Notes under the pieces: generated by a model
The model's input: only the letters and a program-made list of their open reading frames with translations
What the model was told of the DNA's origin: nothing
Database searches by the model: none
Shown here: positions 1-10,650 of the stretch, one piece after another
How the letters are laid out: the number at the start of each line of letters is the position of its first letter
How positions within the stretch are numbered: position 1 is the stretch's first letter
Position numbers and translations under genes: made by a program
Assembly: GCA_032173675.1 (NCBI GenBank)
Contig: JAVKPL010007307.1
Location: forward strand, 232,875-296,874
Reading direction: 5' to 3'
DNA: 64,000 nt
Source: Gastrolobium villosum
Lineage: Eukaryota > Streptophyta > Magnoliopsida > Fabales > Fabaceae

Positions 1-183
1 TAGCAACGTAGCAACGTACGAAGATGATTAAAACAAACGTAGCAATGCAAATTGATTAGAGAGAAAATTTATTCTTCTTCCCCTGTCACGTACTTATTCC
101 CATGATTTCTTCATCCTTTGTTATAGAAGTGACTAGATTATGAGCGGGTTCAAACCTTAATTTAAACTTTCTTTACAAAAAAA

Positions 184-204
184 TTCGGGGGCGCTGCCCC
201 CGAA
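184..204. repeat. Perfect GC-rich hairpin
   Basis: Nine bases (TTCGGGGGC) are followed by a 3-base loop and their exact reverse complement. The stem is strongly GC-rich in an AT-rich setting. It lies just left of the LTR-like fragment and is probably part of an old transposable element. No gene is nearby, and a transcription-terminator role is not supported. Confidence 0.5.
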
Positions 205-239
205 TCCCCACCTACTAAATGTGCGGACATAAAAAAATT

Positions 240-459
240 TTCCTGGGTCCGCCACTGGGTAAACCCTATAAATAAGAGGTTAAAGACTCCAGGTACACAC
301 TTTTGAACCTATTTACGAATACTGTTCACATTGTGCACACACCCACACCTTGGCTAGAAGCCTATTGCTTCGGCTATTAGCCAAGTATACATCTGACTAT
401 ACACTATCTCTGAGCGCATACCATACGGTATAAGAATACGGTCTTTCTAGGACCGAACA
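240..459 (+). mobile_element. LTR-like fragment related to the solo LTR at 7776-8237
   Basis: This stretch shares landmarks with the solo LTR in intron 2 of the SDR gene: a CCTATAAATAAGAGG promoter-like block (about 265-279) and a terminal GACCGAACA followed by ATATA. The solo LTR ends GACAGAACA followed by ATATA. The left boundary and a target duplication were not found, so it is called a diverged or truncated relative. Confidence 0.4.
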
Positions 460-1175
460 ATATACATCACAGATAACTACTGAGGCAAAACCAGAGGGCC
501 ATTTTTACTCACAAACAACAGAGAAGGAAGTCAACTAAACTAAGAGAGAAAAGAATGAGAAACTAAACAAAATTTTCTCAGAAGTGATGCAAAGTTTGAG
601 CATTTCCATAAACCTGAAAGATTGGCTACAAATCCGATTGAAAACTAGGACTAAAAAAAATTGGTCACTGATAATCAAAAACTTTTCCTTAAAATTAGTT
701 AACAAACATCCATTAAAAAGATATGAACAGTTTTGACAAAAAGATATCAGATAATGAAGTAACATATCCTACATAACCAATCCGGTTTTAAAACACTCAA
801 GACATACACTTGTATGCAAATCACTACTCATTAGTGCAAGTTGGTGTGAAAATGATAAACTTGTTTATATTGGAACCAGCGCTGAATCATGCATTAAATA
901 AACCTTAAAAAGGGTCATGCCCTGGTCTAGAATATTCAATCAGAAATATCAATTTCTTGATCAAGTTGTTTCTTATGCAACATATGCAACATCATGGCAT
1001 TTGTTTCTTAACAATAAGTCAAAAGTTTAGAGACATTAATGGGAGATGATAATGTTAACTTATTATGGTTATCAATAACCAGCTAAAATGTTGCATTATG
1101 GTAAACAACACTATTAACTAAATCTTTCAACAAAGTAACACATTGCTTATTTTACGGTACAATATTTTAACATAC
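460..1175. other. AT-rich non-coding stretch, downstream side of the SDR gene
   Basis: No coding exon is recognisable on either strand. The conserved SDR segment that normally follows the YxxxK exon (the region around the family's NSLHPG motif) was looked for on the minus strand and not found. The last exons of the gene therefore probably lie left of this window or are lost. Confidence 0.5.
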
Positions 1176-1254
1176 CTTGAATTGTCTTGCAAGTTCATTG
1201 GCATGTAAAATGTTAGCAAGCTTTGATTGCCCATATGCAAGCGAATTATGGTAA
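1176..1254 (-). CDS. SDR gene exon 5 (catalytic YxxxK)
   Basis: A 79-nt exon encoding LAYGQSKLANILHANELARQ; Tyr and Lys of YGQSK are the catalytic pair. The acceptor is GTGTGCAG and the donor GTATGT. It is separated from exon 4 by 5,646 bp, of which 4,728 bp is a retrotransposon. This is the last exon visible in the window. Confidence 0.85.
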
Positions 1255-4200
1255 CTGCACACAAGGAAGCAAACATAATGAACTACACAAAACAAAACAC
1301 TTATCCTTTGCACAGATACTACTGGAACCATATATGTGTGCTTAATTCTAAATGCAGGTTTTCTGTATATAGACTTTAGTGTGACACATTTTATGAGTGA
1401 TAGGTCACAACAAATATATACATAGTAATGTGACACCTAATGCCACATATGGTGGGCACCCAAAAAAAAAAGTGAACATAACTGATATCTGATAGGGACC
1501 CATAGGATCACCACCACAAAAACTAGTTCAAAGGGTGAGTGTGTCCATGGCCTTATAAATCCCACACTAGTTGCCTACACAATTAATGTGAGACTCTTAA
1601 CATTGCCATTCCTTTTAAGGTTGACGTCCACGGCGACTTTCACTCTGACTCGGTGGTAGCCCTTTCCTCACCTATCAGGTAGCCCTTTCCGCGATCCGAC
1701 TCTCAATGAAATCACCAAATGATAAAGACCCATGGGATCACCACCCCAAAAGCTAGCTCAAAGGGTGGGAGTGCCCAGGATCTTATAAATTCCACACTAA
1801 TTATCGACACAATCAATGTGAGACTCCTAACAATATCACTTATCAACTTAAGCTTTTGGGTTGAATTGATTGCATTACATAGCATTAGAGCTTGTCATCA
1901 AGTGGTCACATATTCCATCCTCACCGCCCCCACTCTTCTAAAAAGTATTTAACTATGGAATTGATTGCTTTACAATGACAAATTAAAGATTGACAATGGT
2001 AATAAAATTGACGTACGTGTTTAACATAATTATAGTTGTATTGATAAATTTCTAGAAGAGTAATAAGGCTTATCATGTAGTTATTATAATTCACAGGTCC
2101 TCTAATGGTGTTTCTCTCTTAAAACACAGAACACACGGATTCTTTCTGATTATTCCTTTTTCTATTACTGTATATACCAAGCCACTTTACAATGGTTTAC
2201 ATGATGCTATTTAAAAGCATTAGCAAATGATTAAGAATACTAATAACCAACTTAGGAAATCTAAACATAATAATGACTACTTCATAAAAACTCTAAACTC
2301 ATTAATGTCCACTAACAAATCCCTAAGGACATATCCCTTCACCATAAGACTCTTCATTTTCTATTTTCTTTAATTAAATAAAGTTTAAACCAACAAAACT
2401 CCCCCTTAAACTTTAATATCTCTACCGTCCTTCATTCTCATCTTCTTCTTGCAATTCTCAAACAATAACGTCGGCAGGGGCTTTATGAAAATATCTCCAA
2501 TTTGATCTCGGCTTGCAACATGAGTAAGCTCCACCTTTCCTTCTTTGACTTGATCTCGGATGAAATGGAACCTGACATCAATATGCTTACTTCTTTCATG
2601 GTTGACCGGGTTCTTTGCTAACTCGATCGCAGATTTGTTGTCAACTCGGATTTCAGTTGAACCGACTTGCTCTTGCTCCAACTTGCTTAATAAATTTCTC
2701 AGCCAAATTGCATGACAAACACACCAGGAAGCAGCAACGTACTCGGCTTCGCATGTAGATAAAGTTACAATAGGTTCCTTTTTTGACACCCACGTGAATG
2801 CCGTGTTTCCCATGAAAAATACATAGCCAGCCGTGCTCTTCCTGTCATCAACATCTCCGCACCAATCACTATCCGAATATCCTGTCAGTTTGTACTTATC
2901 CGACTTCGAGTAATGAAGTCCTTGCGAGATTGTTCCTTGAACATATCTTAAAATTCTCTTTGCCGCCTTCCAATAAGTATATCTCGGCTCTTCCATAAAT
3001 CAGCTTATTATTCCAACACTCAGACACAGATCCGGTCTCGTACACGTCAAGTACCTCAGACTTCCAACTAGACTCCGATAAACACTCGGATCTACCTTTT
3101 CACCTCCATCATATCTTGAAAGTTTAACACCGGGTTCCATAGGGGTTGAAACCGGGTTGCAATTACTCATTTTAAACTTCTCTAAAATTCCTTTTGCATA
3201 GGCTTCCTGAGAAACAAAAATCCCAGATTTGTCTTGTCTGACCTCCAAGCCAAGAAAATATTTCATCAGACCGAGATCCGTCATCTCGAACTCCTTCGTC
3301 ATTTTATTCTTGAAATCTTGAATCATCCCTTCATCATTACCCAAGAAAATCAGATCATCAACATATAGAGCAACAAGTAGAATTTTACCTCCCTTTTTCT
3401 TCACGTAGAGTGCATGTTCATACGGACATTGTTCAAGTCCATCTTTCTTGAAGTAATTGTCAATTCTTGTGTTCCAGGCTCTTGGGGCCTGCTTCAACCC
3501 ATACAAAGCTTTCTTCAGTCTCAACACTTTTCTTTCTTGTCCTGCTTTCATGAGTCCCGGAGGTTGTTCCAGATACACCTCCTCTTCGAGTACTCTATTT
3601 AAGAATGCCGACTTCACATCCATCTGATAGATCGGCCATCCGAACTGGGCTGCTTGAGAAATTAACAACCTGATAGTCTCCATTCTTGCTACGGGTGCGA
3701 ACACCTCGTCATAGTCAATGCCGGCCTTCTGCCTATACCCTTTCGCCACCAGCCGGGCTTTATATCTTTCGATCTCCCCCTTAGCATTCACTTTCTTTTT
3801 ATACACCCATTTCACACCAATGGGCCGACTTCCTTTGGGTAGCTCGGCAAACTCCCACGTCTTGTTCTTTTCTATTGCTTTAATTTCCTCCTCCATGGCT
3901 GATTGCCATTTCACATTTCGAATTGCTTCTTCAAAACTCACTTCCTCAGAGTCTGCTAACAAACATACCAGGTGTGCTTCACTGGTGGAATCATACAGAT
4001 CTTGTAGATTCCTCATCCTTGGTTGTCTCAACTCTTCTTCACCATCAGAAAATTCAGGATTTGCAGGGATATGGGTCGAAGGTTGTTTGACCTCAATTGA
4101 TCTATTTCCGGGTTCCACATTGTCCCCTGATGGACTGTTCCAGTCCCAAGCATCTTCTTCATTCACTTTCACATCTCGGCTAACCAGCACCTTTTTACTA

Positions 4201-7200
4201 ACGGGATCCAACAACTTGTATCCCCTCGTCTTCTCATCATAACCAATAAACACAAACTTCTTACTCTTATCTTCTAGTTTTGTCCTCAACTGATCCGGTA
4301 TGTGTGCATAAGCAACACTCCCAAAGACTCTAAAGTGACCCACTGAGGGCTTCAATCCGCTCCATGCTTCTTGCGGAGTCTTGTCATTCAAATTTGAATG
4401 TGCACATCTGTTCTACACATACACTGCACATTGTACAGCTTCTCCCCAGAACTCTTTTGGCATGTTTTTCGTTTTTAACATAGATCGAACCATATCCAGG
4501 ATAGTCCGGTTCTTTCTTTCAGCTACTCCATTCTGCTGAGGTGAGTACGGTGCGGTCAGGAACCGCCTTATCCCATGTTCTTCACAGTACTTCTTGAAAG
4601 CTGTTGACACGTACTCCCCACCTCGGTCTGAACGGACCGACTTGATGTACCTCCCAGTACCATTTTCTATCATTACTCTAAAGCTCCTAAATGCCTCTAA
4701 CACCTCGGATTTTTCCTTCAAAAAATACACCCAAGTCTTTCGACTAAAATCATCAATAAATGTTACAAAATACTTCTTACCACTGAATGACCCTAGAGTA
4801 ATGGGTCCACACAGGTCGGTATGAATTAATTCCAGAGGCTGCCTAGCTCGGTATCTCGCCATCCTTTGGAATGGGCTCCTCGCATGTTTTCCCAATACGC
4901 AGTCCTCACAAAATTTTCTTTCAGAGTTAATCTTTGGCAGTCCCACCACCATGTTCTTCTTCATCATCTCGGTCAGACCACCATAATGAAGGTGTCCAAA
5001 CCGTCGATGCCACAACGACATTTTATCCTCCACCTCGGCTTGCAGACAACCGACCTCCATGCTCCTCAGACTCAACTTGTACATTCTATTTTTCTCCATC
5101 TGAACTCGGGCTATCAGACGCCCTTGTTTGTCTTTCAATAGCAGAACTCGGTCTGTCATTAGAACCGAGTAGCCTTTCTCCATCAATTGTCCAATGCTCA
5201 GAATATTGCTTTTGAGCTCAGGCACGTATACACGTCCCGAATTGTACCAATTCTTCCATCTCTTTGCAAGAAACAGATCGTACCTCGGCCTTTCACATCA
5301 ATTTTGGACGCGTCTCCAAAAGAGACATGTCCAGCTTCCACCGTTCTCAACTCTTTGAACAAATGTTTGTAACCACACATGTGATTACTGGCACCAGTAT
5401 CCAGGTACCATTCCGACTCAACCTTCGAGCTAGTTTCACCATGTGCTAACATCAGAACTCCATCTTTTATTTCTCCTTCTGCAGTGAGGTTTGAAGCCTC
5501 GTCAACTCTTCTTTCATCTCGGCAATCCTTAGCGAAATGCCCAACTCGGCCACAGTTATAACACTTGTCTGAGTTGCAATCTCTTGAATAATGTCCATAC
5601 TTCCCACATTTGTAACATTCCACGTTTGATTGGTTTGTCCATCGGCCTCTTCCTCCTCGACCACGTCCTCTACCTCTCCAATTTTGCTGACTCGTCTCAG
5701 CTCTTTCTTCATGTTTTACCTCCTGACCTCGGCCACGACCTCCTCGGCCATTTCCACGTCCACCTCGTCCACGACCTCTACCTCGGACATTCTGAGAGTA
5801 GAGTGCCTTTTCATCCTTGATATTTGCTTTTGACTGAAGTGCTTGCTCCAGTGTCTCTTCCTTCTTCTTTTTCTTGCGTTGTTCATGCGCCTCAAGAGAA
5901 CTTGCTAGCTCTTCAACAAAGAGCGTAGCCAAGTCCTTAGACTCCTCAATTGCACATACCACGTTCTCGAAGTCGTCTGTCAACGACCTCAGAATTTTTT
6001 CAACGACTCTGGAGTCAGTTAACACCTCTCCATTTCGTTTCAACTGGTTCACCACGGTTTGAACTCGGGTGATGAAGTCCGACACTCCTTCGGTTTCCTT
6101 CATCTTCATCCCCTCTAACTCTCCTCTTAGAGTTTGAAGTCAGACCTGCTTCACACGGTCCGCGCCTTTGTAAGCCGTCTCCAATATATCCCAAGCTTCC
6201 TTTGCCGTCGTCGCACCTCCAATCTTTTCAAGACCACCGCTTCCTTCAACGGCTTGAAACATCATAAATAGTGCCGCTGCATCCTTTGATCTCAACGCAC
6301 TCAATTGCTTGAGTTGATTTGCTGAAAATCCTTCTGTTGTATCAGGTTCTACGAACCCATTTTGCACCAACCCCCAACTGTCATAAGCTCGTAGAAGGGC
6401 CTTCATTTGGATGCTCCAGTTTTCATAGTTCACCTTTGTCAGGCGGGGCACCGGCAAACTATTACTCATATTTTCCATTGGCTCAAGCTCTGATACCAAT
6501 TTGTAATTCACAGGTCCTCTAATGGTGTTTCTCTCTTAAAACACAGAACACACGGATTCTTTCTGATTATTCCTTTTTCTATTACTGTATATACCAAGCC
6601 ACTTTACAATGGTTTACATGATGCTATTTAAAAGCATTAGCAAATGATTAAGAATACTAATAACCAACTTAGTAAATCTAAACATAATAATGACTACTTC
6701 ATAAAAACTCTAAACTCATTAATGTCCACTAACAAATCCCTAAGGACATATCCCTTCACCATAAAACTCTTCATTTTCTATTTTCTTTAATTAAATAAAG
6801 TTTAAACCAACGGTTATCACCAGATCTTGATAAATCCCTCTTCCATGAAAAAGAAACTGCAAGAATAATTTATCGTAGTTTGTATTAGACTACTTCTTAC
6901 CTTGATTGATCATTGATTTTATCAAAACGGATTCCTTCACGATATGTAAAATGGTGAGAAAACGAGGAGACATTAACAATTCTTCCTTGAATCTTACTTT
7001 CACTTGTTGTTTTCTTCATAGTATCCAACAAAAGATTTGTTAAAAGAAAATGACCTGTGGAATTACGTTAAATAAAATCAAAAGGATTATGATCATTTTC
7101 ACATCTTCTCAGCATATGCTTTTAAAGAAACAGTAGAAGAGTTATTTGATGTTTTATATAAATTATCACCCAATTATATAAGCTAAGAATGATCATAAAT

Positions 7201-8563
7201 ACAGAAGGACTACACATAGATTTCAAGTAAAAATGATTTATAACCCTTTCCCAGGACCCAGAGAGAGAGGTTTCACATGTGAATGCTGCTACATAACTAG
7301 CACCTTTCATCCCTATTTTAATCCTCTGAATCAGAAAGAAAAATAAATTATATTCCCTGCACTACTATTTTTTTTTTGTCCTATTGTTTCTTGTTTACCC
7401 CTTATACAATGAAAAGCTCATCAAAAAATTCATGTTACGAAAGGTTAGATAGTTTATACATACCGAAGTAATTTGTAGCAAATTGTAGTTCAATGTTGTC
7501 ATTGGACAGAGTGAAAGGCGGTGCCAGAATTCCTGCATTGTTTCTTATAGTTGCAACAAACAAATAAACCAGAAAACATTACTATTCCATTGTTTTTCCT
7601 TGAATGATTAGAATTAAGATGTGTGTATAAAGAGGCATAAGAGTGAGTAACTAACAACTGTATTAAAGAAAAGAAAAAAAAAAAAAAAACACACGTATCT
7701 ATAGGGGTAGGGTACGATTAATGAACAAGATTTATGGTGTAATTTATACCGGTGTACAATGAATCATAACATATATGTTATGGACCCGTGTTATGGACCT
7801 GGATAAAGATCCACGTAAGTCGGCTTACTTCAACAACCCGGTAAGAAGGCCCACACTAACAGGCCCATCTCATCAACCCGGAATACTCGGTCCGTTACTC
7901 CTAATAAATACCTGAAACGGACCGTAATTATGGAGGCATGACGCTTGGTACGTTACACCCAGTAACGGCCGACAAGGCTGTAATGGCCCCCGCGCCATTA
8001 CAGCTCAGCTACACAATTCAAATCAGAGGCAGCCCCTATAAATAAGAGGGCTACTCGATGATACAACACACTTGATTCACCACTTTCACCATACTAACAC
8101 CACAGTCATATTCTTTGCAGTGATCAAGCTAGGTATAGGGATATCTTCTTAATAGATACCCCTAATCAAGGCTATACGATCCAGAGTGACCAATCAACCT
8201 GATAAAGGTTGAACATCTCTGTCCCCAGGACAGAACAATATATATGTGTGTGTGAAGGATCGGTTTACAAACTTATTTTATAAATTACACTAAGTATGAC
8301 CTGTCGTACACTCTTGATTAGTGTATGACCGGTCAGACATAGTGTAGTTTGTAAATAAAAAATTTGTAAATATAATATTTTATATATATATATATATAGA
8401 GGTAGGATCCTTTGACACCTCATCTGAGAGCCATTAGATCAAAAAAGATCAACAGCTCTGATTTGTGAGCATGTTATACCATTGATCTTTTTTGATCTAA
8501 CGGCTCTCAGGTGAGGTGTCAAACTTCAAATTTGACACCGATGTCAAATGATCCTACCCCATA

Positions 8564-8607
<44 letters not shown>

Positions 8608-8743
8608 GGAATAATCCGTTTACAATCTTTTTTATAAATTATTTTATGTATGACCGGTCATACACTCTTGATTGAAGTATGACCGATCATACACAGTATA
8701 GTTTGTAAGAGTTTGTAAATAAAAAATTTATAAATATAACTTA

Positions 8744-8799
<56 letters not shown>

Positions 8800-8947
8800 T
8801 TTATCATCTATCATTTAACATGACCACATAAATTTTCCTACACTCACAATAATTTGTGGGGCCCGCAACAAAAAAAAAACTCTGGCACGCAAAACGAATC
8901 TCTATAACATAACACAATCACTTTTCCTGCGACATAACTCTTATAAA

Positions 8948-9017
<70 letters not shown>

Positions 9018-10571
9018 ACAACGTAACCCGTATACTTTACTTACATTAGAATGTTCAAGGGAAGACCAGTGGAATTGAACTGTGATGCAAATTTCCTTAT
9101 AGATGTTATTGAACTAAGATCTAATTCCATGGCATCAACTTTAGCTGTGGGAATCTCCTTAAGTATTGCTTCTTTGACATCTTTAGCAGCAACCATATTT
9201 CTCACCCCCATAATCACATGAACCCCACGCAAAGCAAGAACACGTGTAGTCTCAGTACCAATGCCACTGGATGCCCCTATTGTTAGATAATCCAACAGCA
9301 ACCAAAATATGCAATTCAGGTTCAGGTATGTAACAGAATGATAAATTTCATACAGAGTTTCATGTTTCTTTAAAGAGGGAGGATATTATAACTACTAAAT
9401 TTTTCTACTACCAACTCACTACATATCTGATCACCATTGGATCAAAGAGAGAATGTTAAAAAATTTTGAAAAAAGAGAAAATATTGATCCAATGATGATT
9501 AGATAGGTAGCGAGTTGGTAGTAGAAAATTTTGGTAATAATAATATCCCCTCTTCTTTAAAAGTGTGCAGGTGTTATGATCTAAGTTTATTATCAGCTTT
9601 TTTTAGAGTATGTAAGCTTTTGGAAATAAAAAAATCACTATAGTTAAGGTGGTTTGGTAAGAATAATACTAATAATGCTTGTGAAAAAGTTAATCGAATA
9701 GAAGGTAGCTCTATGGTTTTATTAAATTTATGTTAAAAGAAGATAAATTATCTCATGTTATAGAGATAAATTTGTGAGCTTCACCACCTGGAAAAAAAGT
9801 GGCACAATTTTCGAAGAGTATGTAGGAGGGAAAACCTATCTCATGAATAGTCTTTTCCTAAAAATAATATAGAAAATTATTTTACAAAGATTCTTTAAAA
9901 AAAAAGTAAAAAAAAATTATTATAAAATAAGTCTATCGTAGGTTCAAATATTATAAATTGAAAAAAAAAGGTCTCAGAAACTAAATGATTAAAAAATAAA
10001 CCGATATGATCCGCAATTCCCTTGAGCAAAATATTTAATTTTTTACAGAATTTGCTTCTTTTTTTGGTAGATATTTGCTTTGTTTTATCTATTAGCAATT
10101 GAACTCAATACCAATTTTATTATACAATCTTAAAAAAATATCAATTAATACCGCGTACAAATAATAAGTTTTATATGCAATCTTATATATTAATTTCATA
10201 TTTATAACTAATGATTGATATGATTTATAGTTGTAAGCTTATGCTAGATAAAAAGTGATAATAATATTTTTTTCACCAAAAAAAAAAAAGTGATAATATT
10301 TTTTAGTAAAAGAAGGTACGACAGTATGGAAGTTCGATAAAGGAAAAAAAAAAAAAAAAAGGAAGAATGAAAACATGGATTTGTCAGACAAGAACAAAAG
10401 AAATGGATAATTCCCAGTTTCCAAAACAAAAACAAAAAAAATGGGAAAACACTGAAAAAAGTGACCTGTGACAATAGCAGTGAGACCACTTCCATCGATT
10501 CCATGAGTGACTTCCTCTGCAGTGGAAGATGATGAAAACCCAGATGCCCCTTTTCTGCAAAACGGCCACAT
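1176..10571 (-). CDS. Short-chain dehydrogenase/reductase, TIC32-like (5 exons, 3' part outside window)
   Basis: NAD(P)-dependent oxidoreductase of the SDR family. The closest remembered relatives are plant TIC32-like / retinol-dehydrogenase-like proteins; TIC32 acts at the chloroplast inner envelope, but location and substrate cannot be read here. Exons, in order on minus: 10571-10466, 9276-9045, 7543-7464, 7054-6901, 1254-1176. They total 651 nt (217 codons), every junction keeps phase and there is no internal stop. Visible motifs are the Rossmann nucleotide site TGASSGIG (about residues 35-42), NNAG (about 113), the strand NVSS with the catalytic Ser, and the catalytic YGQSK. The start MWPFCRKGASGFSSSSTAEE matches the family N-terminus. 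The protein is incomplete, since the family usually runs to about 320 residues. Intron 4 is enlarged to 5.6 kb by a copia insertion in the same orientation. Exon joins are inferred from sequence, without transcript data. Confidence 0.85.
1491..1603 (+). repeat. Direct repeat, copy 1
   Basis: About 110 bp running from GATAGGGACCCATAGGATCACC through CTTATAAATCCCACACTA to AATGTGAGACTC. It recurs 230 bp downstream with about 85% visual identity. Family not recognised; possibly part of a TRIM or SINE-like element. Confidence 0.55.
1721..1832 (+). repeat. Direct repeat, copy 2
   Basis: Second copy of the 1491-1603 repeat (GATAAAGACCCATGGGATCACC to AATGTGAGACTC). It is followed at about 1853 by CTTAAGCTTTTGGGTTGAAT, a block that also occurs twice at 25.5-25.7 kb. 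That suggests a dispersed repeat family. Confidence 0.55.
2085..2395 (-). repeat. 3' LTR of copia element 1
   Basis: A 311-bp LTR bounded inside by CCAACA next to the polypurine tract. The outer end reads TATAATTCAC where the sister LTR reads TGTAATTCAC, a decayed terminal dinucleotide. Confidence 0.93.
2399..2407 (-). other. Polypurine tract of element 1
   Basis: The minus strand reads AAGGGGGAG, three bases before the 3' LTR and overlapping the pol stop codon. The same tract occurs in the two other copia elements. Confidence 0.85.
2406..6478 (-). pseudogene. Copia Gag-Pol polyprotein, inactivated (element 1)
   Basis: Expected to be one long frame from ATG at 6478. Visible parts in order: Gag with a UBN2-type region (NYENWSIQMKALL), RGG-rich linker, two CCHC knuckles (about 5525-5615), protease DTGAS (about 5385-5400), integrase with LWHRRFGH and SDRGGEY (about 4608-4628), RT with YVDD (about 3351-3367), and RNase H ending near 2406. 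The frame is interrupted by stops near 6110 (CGA to TGA), 4392 (CAG to TAG) and 2997 (CGA to TGA), and by a one-base deletion near 5225. All three stops are C-to-T changes. It cannot make a full polyprotein but could be mobilised in trans, as its LTRs and primer site are largely intact. Confidence 0.9.
6487..6498 (-). other. Primer-binding site (tRNA-iMet) of element 1
   Basis: The minus strand reads TGGTATCAGAGC, the classic plant copia primer site complementary to the 3' end of initiator-Met tRNA. It sits three bases inside the 5' LTR. Confidence 0.9.
6502..6812 (-). repeat. 5' LTR of copia element 1
   Basis: A 311-bp LTR starting TGTAATTCAC in plus-strand reading, next to the primer-binding site. 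The outer end reads CCAACG instead of CCAACA. It should contain the element's promoter, on the same strand as the host gene. Confidence 0.93.
6901..7054 (-). CDS. SDR gene exon 4
   Basis: A 154-nt exon encoding GHFLLTNLLLDTM, then RIVNVSS (the catalytic Ser strand), ending in FDKINDQS. The acceptor is TTCCACAG and the donor GTAAGA. The split AG at its end joins the T of exon 5 to make Ser. Confidence 0.88.
7464..7543 (-). CDS. SDR gene exon 3
   Basis: An 80-nt exon, too short for usual ORF detection. Joined in phase, it encodes INNAGI followed by NIELQFATNYFG, the conserved stretch of this SDR subfamily. The acceptor is TATAAG and the donor GTATGT. Confidence 0.88.
7776..8237 (+). mobile_element. 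Solo LTR with 5-bp target duplication
   Basis: A 462-bp unit starting TGTTATGG and ending GAACA, flanked on both sides by ATATA (7771-7775 and 8238-8242). It contains a TATAAATAAGAGGG promoter-like block at about 8038-8051, and no internal coding region follows. The flanks are low complexity, so the duplication is weaker evidence than usual. It lies in intron 2 of the SDR gene. Orientation is set by the TATA-like block. Superfamily not assigned. Confidence 0.65.
8258..8386 (+). repeat. Foldback repeat, copy 1
   Basis: Contains GTTTACAAACTT near one end and AGTTTGTAAAT near the other, with a central near-palindrome built on TGACCGGTCA. A second copy lies at 8606-8748 on the other side of a MITE. 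It resembles a short non-autonomous DNA transposon in intron 2. Confidence 0.5.
8381..8398. repeat. (TA)n microsatellite
   Basis: A short pure TA tract, the first of four AT-dinucleotide tracts within 650 bp of intron 2. It abuts the left end of the MITE at 8399. Confidence 0.9.
8399..8560. mobile_element. MITE / foldback element
   Basis: A 162-bp element with long imperfect terminal inverted repeats. It begins GAGGTAGGATC and ends GATCCTACCCC. Inner arms at 8410-8453 and 8480-8521 pair over about 40 bases, including the mirrored AGATCAAAAAAGATCAA block. AT microsatellites flank both ends, so a TA target duplication is possible but cannot be proved. Confidence 0.7.
8561..8605. repeat. (AT)n microsatellite
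   Basis: A 45-bp AT/TA tract with one phase break at about 8570. It directly follows the MITE. Confidence 0.9.
8606..8748 (+). repeat. Foldback repeat, copy 2
   Basis: Second copy of the 8258-8386 repeat. It contains the perfect 16-base palindrome GTATGACCGGTCATAC, which is imperfect in copy 1, and ends in an AGTTTGTAAATAAA-like block. Confidence 0.5.
8749..8797. repeat. (AT)n microsatellite
   Basis: An uninterrupted AT tract of about 49 bp in intron 2. Long pure tracts like this are usually length-polymorphic. Confidence 0.9.
8798..8951. mobile_element. Degenerate MITE related to 14311-14483
   Basis: Starts GGTTTATCAT and ends ATAAAACCC. Internally it has ATTTAACATGA and CCTACACTCACAAT followed by TGTGGGGCCC, echoing the CCTACTCTCACAAT and TGTGGGCCCC of the element at 14311. 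It is bounded on both sides by AT microsatellites, so no target duplication can be read. Confidence 0.4.
8952..9014. repeat. (TA)n microsatellite
   Basis: A pure TA tract of about 63 bp, the longest in the window, about 30 bp from exon 2 of the SDR gene. Confidence 0.92.
9045..9276 (-). CDS. SDR gene exon 2
   Basis: The exon completes the nucleotide-binding motif (GASSGIG), continues through GVHVIMGVRN and the VDAMELDLSS segment, and stops just before NNAG. The acceptor is CAATAG and the donor GTAAGT. It is 232 nt long, with 2 leading and 2 trailing split-codon bases. Confidence 0.88.
9375..9552. mobile_element. MITE with 9-bp target duplication (Mutator-like)
   Basis: A 178-bp element beginning GAGGGAGGATATTAT and ending ATATCCCCTC, with long imperfect inverted arms (CTACTACCAACTC against GAGTTGGTAGTAG). 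The 9-bp direct repeat TTCTTTAAA flanks it at 9366-9374 and 9553-9561. A 9-bp duplication is typical of Mutator-like elements. It lies in intron 1 of the SDR gene. Confidence 0.75.
9562..10465. other. Rest of SDR intron 1, AT-rich
   Basis: Long A and T runs with no recognisable exon. Apparent minus-strand frames reading through 10239-10465 are intronic read-through from exon 1 and its other frames. Confidence 0.6.
10466..10571 (-). CDS. SDR gene exon 1
   Basis: The exon carries the start codon and 35 full codons plus one base. It encodes the family's N-terminal segment and ends inside the TG of the Rossmann motif. The donor is GTCACT, a weak GT site. The ATG at 10571-10569 is preceded by an A-rich tract and matches the usual family start. 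Confidence 0.8.
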
Positions 10572-10650
10572 GCTTTTTTTTTTTTCTCTCCCTCAAGTCA
10601 ACTCTTAAAACTCTCAATCTCAAAGGACGATCGACTATATAGTATTTGTT

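Larger units (their letters stand above)
2085..6812 (-). mobile_element. Ty1/copia retrotransposon 1, full-length with LTRs, ORF decayed
   Basis: A complete copia element of 4,728 bp lying in intron 4 of the SDR gene and in the gene's own orientation. It is flanked by the 5-bp target duplication GTTAT (2080-2084 and 6813-6817). Two 311-bp LTRs differ at four substitutions and no indels. Two of these are at the outer termini, where the expected TG and CA are TA and CG in plus-strand reading. It has a tRNA-iMet primer site and a polypurine tract. The domain order is Gag, protease, integrase, RT, RNase H, which is the copia order. Internal sequence is very close to element 3 (20679-25407). Confidence 0.95.

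Noticed and set aside
6487..6498. tRNA-like sequence at the copia elements (TGGTATCAGAGC)
   Set aside because: Only the 12-nt primer complement is present, with no cloverleaf or tRNA internal promoter boxes. It is a primer-binding site and not a tRNA gene.
10239..10504. Alternative minus-strand frames around SDR exon 1
   Set aside because: They run through the intron and its poly-A/T tracts. Only the frame giving the SDR N-terminus up to 10466 fits the family and splice site.
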